Source: JBCBDX01 sp038529265 (GTDB lineage: Bacteria > Pseudomonadota > Alphaproteobacteria > Rhizobiales > Rhizobiaceae). From it: DNA of 64,000 nt. The stretch is from positions 310,001 to 374,000 of the forward strand of contig JBCBDX010000002.1 of NCBI GenBank assembly GCA_038529265.1, read 5' to 3'. The stretch's first letter is position 1, and each line of letters begins with the position of its first letter. Made by a program: the position numbers and the translations under genes. The notes beneath the pieces are model-generated. The model worked only from the letters and a program-made list of their open reading frames with translations, was not told the origin of the DNA and searched no databases. Positions 43,791-52,593 of the stretch are shown here, one piece after another.

Positions 43791-45017
43791 ATGAGCTCTA
43801 TTCCAAGCATCAGCCAATCACCGCGCGATCATCGCTTTGTTCAGAACCCGTATAAGTTTTACGCCCGGATGCATGCCGTTGGCCCGGTCTTCTTCTGGGA
43901 GGAATACAACAAGGTGGCCTTTGCAGGGTATGAAGCCGTCGATGCCCTATTGCGTGATCGCCGCTTCGGCAGGCAGATCTTGCATCTGGCCAGCCGGGAA
44001 GAACTTGGATGGCCAGAACGTCCGCCTCATTTGCAAGACTTTGACCGCGTTGAAAAACATTCGCTTCTTGAACTGGAACCGCCTGCACACACAAAGTTGC
44101 GCCGATTAATCAATAAAGCGTTCGTTTCAAGACAAGTCGAAACATTGCGCCCTGCGGTGCGAAAAACCTGCAAGAAACAGCTGGAGCGCTTGGACGGCCA
44201 TGACGTCGAACTTTTGAGCTCCTACGCGATGCAAGTGCCGCTCATTACGATTTGCAATCTGCTCGGCGTTTCGCTTGATCACGGCCAGCAACTGCTCGAT
44301 TGGAGCCATGCAATTGTACGCATGTATGTCCTCGATCCAACACCCGAGGAACAAATCGCAGCCAACATGGCTGCAGAGGAATTTGCAGAGTTTTTGACCG
44401 CCGAAATCGATCGCAAGCGCTCCGCCCCCGCAAATGATTTGCTATCTGCACTCATTGCCGCTGAAAGTGATGGCGCGCAACTGACGTTGGATGAGTTGAT
44501 ATCAACGGTCGTTGTAATACTGAACGCGGGGCATGAAGCGACTGTTCATCAGTTCGGCAACGCCGTAAAAACAATTCTTTCCGAAAAACTCGATGCGAAA
44601 GCTTTGTTCGCGACGGCGAAAACCGCCGGCCAAACTGTCGAAGAACTCCTTCGCTTCGACGCGCCACTTCACATGTTCAATCGCTATGCATTGGAAGACC
44701 TGATCCTGGAAACCGAAGGGCATTCGATAAAGCTCAAGAAAGGCGATGAAGTCTGCCTGCTGCTGGGTGCGGCAAACCGGGATCCTCGCAGCTTTGACGA
44801 TCCACACCGCTTTAGGCACGATCGAGAAGATCAAAAGAATGTATCTTTCGGGGCAGGCATCCATTTTTGTATCGGCGCACCCCTCGCCTGCATTGAGCTG
44901 CAGGAGATGCTGTCGGTTTTGTTCGAGGAGTGGCCCGACCTAAAGCTGGCGCAGGAGCCAAGATATGCAGACGTTTATCACTTCCACGGGTTGGAAAGAC
45001 TTCAAATAACCAAATAA
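43791..45017 (+). CDS. Cytochrome P450
   Basis: A soluble bacterial P450 of 408 residues. The heme-binding loop FGAGIHFCIG has the axial Cys360, and the K-helix ExxR is E285 to R288. The I-helix reads AGHEAT (246-251): the Thr that usually follows the acid (AGHETT) is Ala here, and the next Thr is kept. No ferredoxin or ferredoxin-reductase gene is near, so redox partners and substrate are unknown. The start MSSIPS is chosen for length; more upstream ATGs exist, but they add a segment opposite the clpP leader. Confidence 0.9.
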   Translation: MSSIPSISQSPRDHRFVQNPYKFYARMHAVGPVFFWEEYNKVAFAGYEAVDALLRDRRFGRQILHLASREELGWPERPPHLQDFDRVEKHSLLELEPPAHTKLRRLINKAFVSRQVETLRPAVRKTCKKQLERLDGHDVELLSSYAMQVPLITICNLLGVSLDHGQQLLDWSHAIVRMYVLDPTPEEQIAANMAAEEFAEFLTAEIDRKRSAPANDLLSALIAAESDGAQLTLDELISTVVVILNAGHEATVHQFGNAVKTILSEKLDAKALFATAKTAGQTVEELLRFDAPLHMFNRYALEDLILETEGHSIKLKKGDEVCLLLGAANRDPRSFDDPHRFRHDREDQKNVSFGAGIHFCIGAPLACIELQEMLSVLFEEWPDLKLAQEPRYADVYHFHGLERLQITK

Positions 45018-45040
45018 AAACGGGGCGCAAATGCGCCCCG
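45016..45040 (-). terminator. Rho-independent terminator of the O-acetylhomoserine sulfhydrylase gene
   Basis: CGGGGCGCA / TGCGCCCCG forms a 9-bp perfect stem with a 2-base loop as written. The minus strand continues with five T residues and then ATTT. It lies between two convergent genes, and the T run shows it serves the leftward one. Confidence 0.8.
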
Positions 45041-45063
45041 CAAACGTTCACCTGACCGAGTAA

Positions 45064-46344
45064 TCAGGCGGCCTTCGCAAGCGCCTGATCAATATCGGCG
45101 ATGATGTCAGCTTTGTCTTCGATACCAACCGAAACCCGAATTACATCATTACCCGCCCCAGCTGCATCGCGCTGCGCTTCAGAAAGCTGGCGGTGCGTTG
45201 TTGAGGCTGGGTGAATGACTAGCGACCGTGTGTCACCAATATTGGCCAAATGCGAGAACATGCCGAGGCCCTCGACGAATTTCACGCCTGCATCATATCC
45301 GCCCTTCAGGCCGAAGGTGAAAACGGAACCCGCACCATTTGGCAGGTATTTCTTCTGCAGATCATTATACTGATCACCTGACAGTCCAGCATAACGCACC
45401 CATGAAACGGCGTCATGGTCCTGCAGATACTCAGCGACAGCAAGCGCGTTATCACAGTGGCGCTGCATGCGAAGACCGAGCGTTTCAGCGCCGGTAAGAA
45501 TCTGGAATGCATTGAATGGCGAGATGGCCGGTCCAAAATCACGCAAGCCAAGTACGCGACAAGCGATGGCAAACGCGATGTTGCCAACTGCCTCGTGCAG
45601 CACAACACCGGCATATTCTTCGCGTGGCTCCGAAAGCATAGGATATTTGCCCTTGGTAGCCGACCAGTCAAACGTGCCGCCGTCGACAATGATGCCGCCC
45701 ATGGAGTTACCATGGCCACCGATGAACTTGGTCAGAGAATGAACGACGATATCGGCACCGTGCTCAATGGGGCGCACAAGATACGGCGTAGCCATCGTTG
45801 AGTCGACGATAAGCGGAATGCCATGCTTGTGGGCAATAGTGGCGATCTTTTCGATGTCCGTGATGACACCACCAGGGTTTGCAAGACTCTCGCAGAAGAT
45901 GGCTTTTGTTTTGTCGTCAATTTGCGCTTCAACGGCGTCGGCATCATCCATATCAGCCCAGCGCACCTGCCAGTCAAAGTTTTTAAAGGCTTGGCCAAAC
46001 TGGTTGATTGACCCTCCGTAAAGACGCTTTGAGGCAACAAAGTTCTCACCGGCCTGCATGATCGTGTGGAAGATCAAGAGTTGGGCTGCATGCCCGGAAG
46101 CGACGGCCAAAGCTGCCGTGCCACCTTCAAGCGCAGCAATCTTCTCTTCCAAGACCGCTTGGGTAGGGTTCATGATGCGGGTATAGATATTGCCAAATTC
46201 CTGCAGTCCAAACAGCTTTGCCGCATGGTCGGTGTCGCGGAACTGAAAGGCTGTGGTCTGGTAAATTGGCGTGGCTCGTGCGCCCGTTGTTGGGTCTGGT
46301 TGAGCGCCGGCGTGAATAGCTAGCGTGTCGAAACCTTGTGACAT
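45064..46344 (-). CDS. metY: O-acetylhomoserine aminocarboxypropyltransferase (sulfhydrylase)
   Basis: A PLP enzyme of the Cys/Met metabolism family, 426 residues, which joins O-acetylhomoserine and sulfide to form homocysteine. The PLP-binding Lys is in HSLTKFIGGHG, and YTRIMNPT near the N-terminus contacts the phosphate. The C-terminal SLVIHPASTTH motif is typical. The start MSQGFDTLAIHAGAQPDPTTGA is fixed by GGAGG nine bases upstream. I looked for a SAM-type riboswitch in the leader and did not recognise one. Confidence 0.92.
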   Translation of the reverse strand: MSQGFDTLAIHAGAQPDPTTGARATPIYQTTAFQFRDTDHAAKLFGLQEFGNIYTRIMNPTQAVLEEKIAALEGGTAALAVASGHAAQLLIFHTIMQAGENFVASKRLYGGSINQFGQAFKNFDWQVRWADMDDADAVEAQIDDKTKAIFCESLANPGGVITDIEKIATIAHKHGIPLIVDSTMATPYLVRPIEHGADIVVHSLTKFIGGHGNSMGGIIVDGGTFDWSATKGKYPMLSEPREEYAGVVLHEAVGNIAFAIACRVLGLRDFGPAISPFNAFQILTGAETLGLRMQRHCDNALAVAEYLQDHDAVSWVRYAGLSGDQYNDLQKKYLPNGAGSVFTFGLKGGYDAGVKFVEGLGMFSHLANIGDTRSLVIHPASTTHRQLSEAQRDAAGAGNDVIRVSVGIEDKADIIADIDQALAKAA

Positions 46345-46560
46345 TGGAATATCCCTCCGCGATGATGTTTGACGCGTTATGTTGCAGATCGCACTTGGGT
46401 GCAAAGAAGTTTTTTCTCGAAAGCCTGAAGTTTAGGGAATGAAATAGCGCTAACTGTCTCCATTTCGACGACAGTCTGGTGAATATTACTGATCTGGACA
46501 GCTATCGACGTTCACCCCAGCTTCAAGTCAATGATCAGTTCTGCACGAAAGGTCCGCTAA

Positions 46561-47055
46561 ATGGCAACCACAACAAGAGCAGCGTCAGGCGCACGCGTTG
46601 GCCACGGCCATTTGAAAGTCTCAGACCTTGAACGGTCGGTCGCCTTTTACCGTAACGTCATCGGGATGAATGTGATGGTCAAGGCTGGCGATCACGCCGC
46701 GTTCTTATCATTTGATGACTATCACCACGACCTCGGTCTCAACACCTGGAACAGCGCTGATGGAACGCCGCCACCGCCTGGTCATACAGGCCTGTTCCAT
46801 TTAGCGTTCCTGTTCCCGGATCGCGCTTCACTTGCCGCCGTCATTGCGCGTGTGCATGCAGCTGGTTACCAGCTGACGGGAGCGTCCGATCATGGCGTTA
46901 GTGAAGCCGTTTATCTCGATGATCCGGATGGCAACGGACTGGAGCTCTACCGCGACCGCCCGAAAGAGGAATGGCCCCGCGATCACGCTGGTAAGCTGAA
47001 ACTTGTCAATCGGCCGCTGGATGTTGAAGCGCTGCTTAAAGACGGACGGGCATAG
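46561..47055 (+). CDS. VOC family protein (glyoxalase/extradiol dioxygenase-like)
   Basis: A 164-residue vicinal-oxygen-chelate protein. The metal-binding pattern is visible as HGHLKVSDLERSVAFYRNVIGM, then HTGLFHLAFLFPD and a final Glu in GNGLELYRDRP. This is closer to catechol 2,3-dioxygenase-like and fosfomycin-resistance-like members than to methylmalonyl-CoA epimerase. The substrate cannot be told. AAAGG stands eight bases before the ATG. It opens a rightward cluster that continues with the permuted amine oxidase and its flanking paralogues. Confidence 0.88.
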   Translation: MATTTRAASGARVGHGHLKVSDLERSVAFYRNVIGMNVMVKAGDHAAFLSFDDYHHDLGLNTWNSADGTPPPPGHTGLFHLAFLFPDRASLAAVIARVHAAGYQLTGASDHGVSEAVYLDDPDGNGLELYRDRPKEEWPRDHAGKLKLVNRPLDVEALLKDGRA

Positions 47056-47154
47056 TCCCCCTATTCAAGCTTCAAAGAAGTCGCCGCAATGCAACCATTT
47101 TGGATAGGTAGTATCGTGCAGCTCCAGCAACACAAGTAGCGTCAGGGTACGACT

Positions 47155-47829
47155 TTGATCGGTTACATTTCATATCGCGTGGGTTACTTCGCCATGCGAA
47201 CAGCCGCTCGTTACGAAGAAGCGCTGCAGGTCAACTACAACAAGAAGTATGGCGCGCCTGAAGCGGGCGATGCCAATGTGCATGGGCAATCTAAAGTTGA
47301 CACCAAACAATCGTCGGCTGGCAGCGGCAACGGACAATCACAAAACCCCGACAAAGATGGCAATGATCAATACAAGCCGACCTTTCGCGAGCGGTTCGCA
47401 GCCTTTCGTAGCGCCGTCTGGCGCGCTGCGGTTGATACAGTTGAGATGCATGTCACTCATAGCACCCAGCCGTCATGGGTTGATCTTGGTGACACAGTGA
47501 ACGGGAGAAACAACCGGCATAACAAAAGCATTGACCGAGAAAGCAAGGGCAATTCGGCCACAATAGCTGCTTCCGAAGAAAGCAACGAGTATCTCAAAAA
47601 TCTCGATGCAATCGAGAAAACCCAGCAGCCAGTCGGCAACCGAGCTCCTCATGGTACAAGGGCCGGACAATTCTCGGAGTTAAGTGTAGCGGCGGCAAGC
47701 GAAGCGCCATCGCATAAGACAAACAACTTTGCCGACAGCGGTGCCGCGCAACCCGACAAGCCCAAACCGGAAGTGTCTTTGGATATGTTCACGCTGGATG
47801 AAAGACCGAGGGTGCACGGCCGCTCGTAG
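47155..47829 (+). CDS. Protein of unknown function, paralogue A of the amine-oxidase cluster
   Basis: A hydrophilic 224-residue protein, Asn/Gln/Ser-rich in the middle, with no signal peptide or membrane span. I do not recognise it. A first conserved block (YRVGYFAMRTAARYEEALQ) and a second (WRAAVDTVEMHV) recur in the gene at 49222 as IRAGYFAYRFGQEYY and YRAAVDTVELNI. Both proteins also share a C-terminal SxDMF/EGMF segment. The start appears to be TTG, with AGGG seven bases upstream; a GTG at codon 9 is possible. It lies 66 bases before the amine oxidase. Confidence 0.65.
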   Translation: MIGYISYRVGYFAMRTAARYEEALQVNYNKKYGAPEAGDANVHGQSKVDTKQSSAGSGNGQSQNPDKDGNDQYKPTFRERFAAFRSAVWRAAVDTVEMHVTHSTQPSWVDLGDTVNGRNNRHNKSIDRESKGNSATIAASEESNEYLKNLDAIEKTQQPVGNRAPHGTRAGQFSELSVAAASEAPSHKTNNFADSGAAQPDKPKPEVSLDMFTLDERPRVHGRS

Positions 47830-47895
47830 AACTGTGCAAGCGATCTTGTTCATAGCCATTTTCGATGCAAAGTAGACGTCGAACGAGAAAGCGCA

Positions 47896-49122
47896 ATGCT
47901 CAGTCGACGCCATATCCTAAAGACTGCAATGGCAGCTGCGGCCACGGGCTTCATGCCGGCAAATGGTGTCGCTAGCTCGGGGCCAAACCCGCTGGGCTTC
48001 ATCCGTACAAATTGGAGCCGCGATCCCTACTCTTACGGCTCTTACTCCTTTATCGCGAAGCATGCAAAGAAGCGCCAGACACGTGATTTGGCCCGCCCAA
48101 TCGACGATCGTATTTTCTTTGCGGGTGAAGCCACCCATCCAGACTACAACAGCACGGTCCATGCTGCCTATGAAAGTGGCGTGATGGCGGCGCAAGCCGT
48201 TCTTGAAAAAGGCGCGCAAAGCATTGGTATCATCGGTGCGGGTATGAGCGGTTTGGCGGCTGCCAAGCATCTTTCCGTTGAAGGAAAGCGGGTCACTGTT
48301 TTCGAAGCACGAGACCGCATTGGTGGCCGTATCTGGACGGATTCGAGCCTTGGTTTGCCATTGGACCTCGGTGCCAGTTGGATCCACGGCATTGATAAAA
48401 ATCCGGTGAAAAACATCTCAGATGATCTCGGGCTGGTGACCAAGGAAACTGACAGCACCTTCATGGTGCGTGGTAAAGGCGGCCGTGACATGAACGATGA
48501 GGCCGGTCCTGAATGGCTGGAAGACGTGTTGGAAGTTCAGCATTCAGCCGGTGCTTCCCTGTCCGAAATCAATAGCTGGGCTTACTGGCGCGACCAGGAT
48601 TATGACGGTGTGGATGTCATCTTTACAAACGGATACGCTGAGGCTCTTGAAGCATTTGACGGCGATTACGAGACTTTCCTCGATCAGAAAATCACACGTG
48701 TCGCTGAACGCCCTGACGCTGTTGAACTAAGCGATGACAACAACATCTCCCACACGTTTGATGTCATAATCGTAACGGTTCCACTTGGCGTCTTAAAACG
48801 CGGTGACATAACGTTTGATCCGCCGCTTCCACAGCGGAAACAAGCGGCCATCGATGACCTGGGCTTCGGTTTGCTTGATAAGCTCTACTTGAAGTTTAGC
48901 AGTGTTTTCTGGGACGCTGAGAAGACTTGGATTATCACACCGGAAAACGAGCTGCCGGCGGGGCAATTCAATCAGTGGCTGAACCTCCACCCCTACATCC
49001 GGCAACCAATTCTAGTTGCTTTTAACGGCGCCCAACCAGCCCGAGACCTTAGCGCACTCGATGATGATACAATCGTCGCACGAGCGCTGCAGACGCTCGC
49101 CATGGCTTATCCCAACGCCTGA
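47896..49122 (+). CDS. Circularly permuted flavin amine oxidase with Tat signal
   Basis: A 408-residue FAD enzyme of the monoamine/polyamine oxidase family whose parts are in swapped order. Residues 1-28 form a Tat signal (SRRHILK then an Ala-rich core). Residues 32-105 are the segment that normally ends the protein: NWSRDPYSYGSYSF, then RIFFAGEAT and TVHAAYESG. Residues 109 onwards are the normal start: IGIIGAGMSGLAAAKHL, EARDRIGGRIW and LDLGASWIHG. The protein ends at ALQTLAMAYPNA, just where the missing C-terminus would begin. All core motifs are present once, so this looks like a complete enzyme. The substrate is unknown. Confidence 0.82.
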   Translation: MLSRRHILKTAMAAAATGFMPANGVASSGPNPLGFIRTNWSRDPYSYGSYSFIAKHAKKRQTRDLARPIDDRIFFAGEATHPDYNSTVHAAYESGVMAAQAVLEKGAQSIGIIGAGMSGLAAAKHLSVEGKRVTVFEARDRIGGRIWTDSSLGLPLDLGASWIHGIDKNPVKNISDDLGLVTKETDSTFMVRGKGGRDMNDEAGPEWLEDVLEVQHSAGASLSEINSWAYWRDQDYDGVDVIFTNGYAEALEAFDGDYETFLDQKITRVAERPDAVELSDDNNISHTFDVIIVTVPLGVLKRGDITFDPPLPQRKQAAIDDLGFGLLDKLYLKFSSVFWDAEKTWIITPENELPAGQFNQWLNLHPYIRQPILVAFNGAQPARDLSALDDDTIVARALQTLAMAYPNA

Positions 49123-49221
49123 AACCGAAATCAGAAATCGCCCCAATAGGAACATGCTTTTCTGGCATGCGGAACGATTGAGCGAGTTTGTGTTGAGATT
49201 TCGATGATTTAAGGATTGCTC

Positions 49222-50076
49222 TTGGTTCCCGTAAGTCCTTTTACAGCCATCAGAGCAGGCTATTTTGCCTATCGCTTTGGTCAGGAATATTACAATGAAA
49301 CGCTTGGTCGCAAAGACGCGTCCGCGGAAAACCGTGCTGGATCGGAGCCGGAACAAGTAGGAAAGCCAGAAGAACAAACAAATGGGGCCGAAAGCGTCCA
49401 TGGCGCCTCTGCTCGCAACGCCAATTCGGGCATTGATTGGGAAGCGCTGAGAACCTCTGCAGAGTTTCAAGCGCGCGCCATCGGTAATGCCGGATATCGC
49501 GCGGCAGTCGACACGGTCGAGCTCAATATCTCAAAGGAAGTTAAAGACTTTGTCGATCGGCGTTTTGGAGGTGGCGAGAATAGCGCGGGTACCGAAGCGC
49601 AAAGAGATAAAGAGACTTGGAAGGAGGGCAGCTTCGTCAATGACCAGGCCGGCTTTCAAGAACAGTTGAGATCCGAGCAGAAGGTTACCGTTTCCTATTT
49701 CGACCAGGGCCGCGATGCTATCAACAGCCTTTGGGAAAAGAGCAAAGCAATGATGCAAAAGGGCCGAGAACAGTTGGACAGTGCGATAACATCAGCACGT
49801 GCCTATTTGCAAAGCTTGTCACGCGATCGCGAAGAAAAGCCAGACTACAGTACGCGGTCCATGGAGGGTATGTTTGTCGATCCGCATGAGAGCATCGATG
49901 CTGTGCCGACTAATTTGGATCGAGACGAGAACAACCGCGCGGCACGAAAAGAGTTTGAGACGGCTAGCGAACCTGAAATCGATATCGAGAGCGGAGACAT
50001 TCTCGAAGAGATCGATCTCAACGATCCCGTTGGCTATGATGAGCGAGCGGATCGCTCACGAAGCTTCAATGTCTAG
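49222..50076 (+). CDS. Protein of unknown function, paralogue B of the amine-oxidase cluster
   Basis: An acidic 284-residue protein without signal or membrane span, related to the gene at 47155 through IRAGYFAYRFGQEYY and YRAAVDTVELNI. It carries an extra helical region (YFDQGRDAINSLWEKSKAMMQKGREQL) and a strongly acidic C-terminus (IDIESGDILEEIDLNDP). The start is TTG at 49222, with AAGGA six bases upstream; another TTG stands two codons earlier. It lies 99 bases after the permuted amine oxidase on the same strand. Confidence 0.65.
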   Translation: MVPVSPFTAIRAGYFAYRFGQEYYNETLGRKDASAENRAGSEPEQVGKPEEQTNGAESVHGASARNANSGIDWEALRTSAEFQARAIGNAGYRAAVDTVELNISKEVKDFVDRRFGGGENSAGTEAQRDKETWKEGSFVNDQAGFQEQLRSEQKVTVSYFDQGRDAINSLWEKSKAMMQKGREQLDSAITSARAYLQSLSRDREEKPDYSTRSMEGMFVDPHESIDAVPTNLDRDENNRAARKEFETASEPEIDIESGDILEEIDLNDPVGYDERADRSRSFNV

Positions 50077-50156
50077 TGGTTTTTCCGGTCAGCTTGGCGC
50101 GGCATTGAACCGTTGTCAGTTCAAAAATCACCCCGCTCGCTCCTGCTTCCCTTATC

Positions 50157-50570
50157 CTACAGCCCCAACCTTGGCATTTCTATCGCCGGACAGCGGTCCT
50201 GAACAACCGAGATACCCTCTGCTTCCAGTCGTGCCGCAGCTATGTCGTCACGCACATCCAGCTGCGTCCAAAAGACTTTCGGCTTCCATGATAGCTGCAC
50301 AACCGTATCTGCAAGATCGGACACAAAGTGCGATGCGCGGAAAACGTCAATCATATCAACCGATTTTGGCAAGTCATGCAGTGACGCGTATGTCATAGCC
50401 CCATTGATGATCTTGCCTGCATGGCCCGGATTGATCGCAAAGACCTGAAAGCCTTTAGCCACCAAAAAGCCAGTGACGCGGTGCGATGCGCGCTCTGGCT
50501 TGGGCGATGCACCGATCACCGCAATCGACCTAGTACTTGTCAAAATGGCGCGTAGATCATCGTCGGTCAT
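50157..50570 (-). CDS. CoA-binding protein (YccU-like)
   Basis: A 137-residue protein with a single CoA-binding Rossmann domain of the succinyl-CoA-synthetase type. It contains SIAVIGASPKPERASHRVTGFL, then FAINPG, VDMIDVFR and VFWTQLDV. The function of these stand-alone proteins is not established. The ATG at 50570 overlaps the enoyl-CoA hydratase stop as ATGA, so the pair is translationally coupled. This suggests an acyl-CoA related role. Confidence 0.85.
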   Translation of the reverse strand: MTDDDLRAILTSTRSIAVIGASPKPERASHRVTGFLVAKGFQVFAINPGHAGKIINGAMTYASLHDLPKSVDMIDVFRASHFVSDLADTVVQLSWKPKVFWTQLDVRDDIAAARLEAEGISVVQDRCPAIEMPRLGL

Positions 50571-51394
50571 GCTTCGCTCCAATTGGGCATGCGTTTTTCC
50601 AGAAAAGCACCAATACCCTCTTTGCTTTCTGCATCGAGCATATTTTTGACCATGACCATCGCTGTATGATCATAGGCTTCGCGCAGGCTCATCTCTGCTT
50701 GCTCGTAAAATGCTCTCTTGCCGATGGTGAGTGTCGATTGTGGTTTAGCGGCAATGGTTTGCGCATATTTCTGCATGACTTGATTCAAATACTGCCGAGG
50801 TACAATCCGGTTCACCAAGCCGAACTCTTTGGCGGTTGACGCGTCAATGGTCTCACCGGTCAGCAGCATTTCCATTGCCTGCTTGCGGTGAACGTTTCGT
50901 GTGAGCGCGACCATCGGCGTCGAGCAGAAAAGACCAATATTCACGCCCGGCGTACAGAATGCCGATGTGTCGGTACAGATCGCCAGATCACAAGATGCAA
51001 CCAGTTGGCATCCGGCTGCAGTGGCCAGACCATCTATTTCCGCAATCACCGGTTTGGGATTGTTGACGATCGCTTGCATCAATTCTGCGCATAGTTTGAA
51101 CGTCTGCTCGTAGAAGCTGGCGCCATTGTCATCATCATTACGGCGGGCAGTCATCTCTTTCAGATCATGACCTGCACAAAAGAGTTTACCGGGGTTGGCG
51201 GCCGCCAGTACAATGACCTTTACGTCGTTTGCCGCCGCCGCATGTTCAAACTCGGCCTTCATCGCCTCCATCATCGCAATGGAAAGTGCGTTCGCCGGGG
51301 GCCGGTTCATCTCAAGTCGCAAGACCCCATCTGTGTGCTTGACCAAAACCAGAGGCGCGTCATTGGAGTTGTCAGCCTTGAATATCTCTTCCAT
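50567..51394 (-). CDS. Enoyl-CoA hydratase/isomerase family protein
   Basis: A crotonase-fold enzyme of 275 residues. The oxyanion-hole region (FCAGHDLKEM) and the second half-site (LATAAGCQLVASCDLAICT) are visible. The Glu pair of true enoyl-CoA hydratases is not evident, so the exact reaction (hydratase, isomerase or hydrolase) is open. GGAGA precedes the ATG. It is divergent from a PaaI-type thioesterase with only 43 bases between, which suggests shared control. Confidence 0.88.
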   Translation of the reverse strand: MEEIFKADNSNDAPLVLVKHTDGVLRLEMNRPPANALSIAMMEAMKAEFEHAAAANDVKVIVLAAANPGKLFCAGHDLKEMTARRNDDDNGASFYEQTFKLCAELMQAIVNNPKPVIAEIDGLATAAGCQLVASCDLAICTDTSAFCTPGVNIGLFCSTPMVALTRNVHRKQAMEMLLTGETIDASTAKEFGLVNRIVPRQYLNQVMQKYAQTIAAKPQSTLTIGKRAFYEQAEMSLREAYDHTAMVMVKNMLDAESKEGIGAFLEKRMPNWSEA

Positions 51395-51437
51395 AGGTCT
51401 CTCCGCTTTGTGGTTTGATGACGAAAGAGAACGGCAC

Positions 51438-51887
51438 ATGCAAGAGCCAGTAATTAATGGGCTTGGTGATCCGGTGATGAACGCGGCAGACGTTGAGGCA
51501 TTTTTGGACCGCGAGTTCCCTCAAGTGCATCAGGATGGCCGCGTCTTCACGGTCGAAGATGTGCGTAAAGGCGGCATTACTTACCGTCTGACCCCTATGG
51601 ATCGGCATCTGCGTCCCGGCGGCACGGTTTCCGGGCCATCCATGTTCGCTCTTGCAGATGTGTCGGCTTATATTTGCATTCTGGCCCATATCGGACCGGC
51701 CAAGCACACAGTGACCACCAACATGAACATCAACTTCATGCACAAGCCCGAGCCCGGCCCGCTTGATTGCCATGCAAGACTACTCAAACTCGGCAAACGA
51801 TTGGCCGTCGTGGATTGCCTCATTTTGGATACGCAGGGCCGAATTGTCAGCCAGGCAACGGCCACCTATTCAATTCCCAGTGACTAG
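51438..51887 (+). CDS. PaaI-family thioesterase (hotdog fold)
   Basis: A 149-residue hotdog-fold acyl-CoA thioesterase. The core helix and loop read GGTVSGPSMFALADVSAYICI, with the acidic catalytic residue in ALADVSAY, followed by TTNMNINFMHKPEPG and the last strands with ATYSI. The start at 51438 is the family N-terminus; the frame is open further upstream but there overlaps the divergent hydratase. A short hairpin GGTAT/ATACC followed by ATTATTTTT lies directly at the stop and may terminate it. Confidence 0.87.
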   Translation: MQEPVINGLGDPVMNAADVEAFLDREFPQVHQDGRVFTVEDVRKGGITYRLTPMDRHLRPGGTVSGPSMFALADVSAYICILAHIGPAKHTVTTNMNINFMHKPEPGPLDCHARLLKLGKRLAVVDCLILDTQGRIVSQATATYSIPSD

Positions 51888-51960
51888 GGTATAATAATAC
51901 CATTATTTTTATATTATTGATTTTATTGCATTTTCGGCATTCCAGAGTACAGAATAGTCA

Positions 51961-51989
51961 TTGACATGGACTTACTTTAAGCCTAATCC
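51961..51989 (+). promoter_or_regulatory. Sigma-70 type promoter for rplM-rpsI
   Basis: TTGACA, 17 bases, then TAATCC, about 135 bases before rplM. The -35 element is perfect and the spacing is optimal; the -10 is weaker. A long leader follows. Confidence 0.5.
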
Positions 51990-52123
51990 GCCACGATCCG
52001 GCATCGCATCAGTGAGTGCCGGTGTTTTTTGTCGGCTTTGCCGGCAATCCAAGCAACAAGAAACGCCCGCCGGGCTGCTTTGTGCAGTGATGGATGGGAT
52101 CGACCTGAACAAAGGAAAACGCC

Positions 52124-52585
52124 ATGCGAACTTTTTCGCAAAAACCTGCCGATGTGCAGAAGAAATGGCTGCTGATCGATGCGGAAGGTATGGTCGTTGG
52201 CCGCCTCGCCTCAATCGTTGCCATGCGCCTACGCGGCAAGCATAAGCCGACTTACACACCGCATGTTGATGATGGCGACAATGTCATTGTGATCAACGCG
52301 GACAAGGTTGTCTTCACCGGCAACAAGCGGGCCAACAAGAAATATTACTGGCACACCGGCCATCCGGGCGGCATCAAGGAGCGCACAGCTGAAGCGCTTT
52401 TGACGGGTCGTTTTCCGGAGCGTGTCGTCGAAAAGGCCGTTGAACGCATGATCCCGCGCGGACCGCTTGGCCGCCGCCAGATGAAGAATTTGCGCGTTTA
52501 CGCCGGTGCTGACCATCCGCACGAAGCACAACAGCCGGAAGTTGTTGATATTGCTTCCATGAACTCCAAGAACAAGAAGGCCTGA
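52124..52585 (+). CDS. rplM: 50S ribosomal protein L13
   Basis: A 153-residue early-assembly protein of the 50S subunit. The conserved segments WLLIDAEGMVVGRLAS, KYYWHTGHPGG and MIPRGPLGRRQMKNLRVYAGADHPH are all present. AAAGGA lies eight bases before the ATG. It forms the standard rplM-rpsI pair with the next gene, eight bases downstream. Confidence 0.97.
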   Translation: MRTFSQKPADVQKKWLLIDAEGMVVGRLASIVAMRLRGKHKPTYTPHVDDGDNVIVINADKVVFTGNKRANKKYYWHTGHPGGIKERTAEALLTGRFPERVVEKAVERMIPRGPLGRRQMKNLRVYAGADHPHEAQQPEVVDIASMNSKNKKA

Positions 52586-52593
52586 TTAGAAAT

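Noticed and set aside
46345..46440. Possible SAM-type riboswitch in the metY leader
   Set aside because: I looked for the conserved SAM-II and SAH elements and did not find them; only a normal ribosome binding site is visible.
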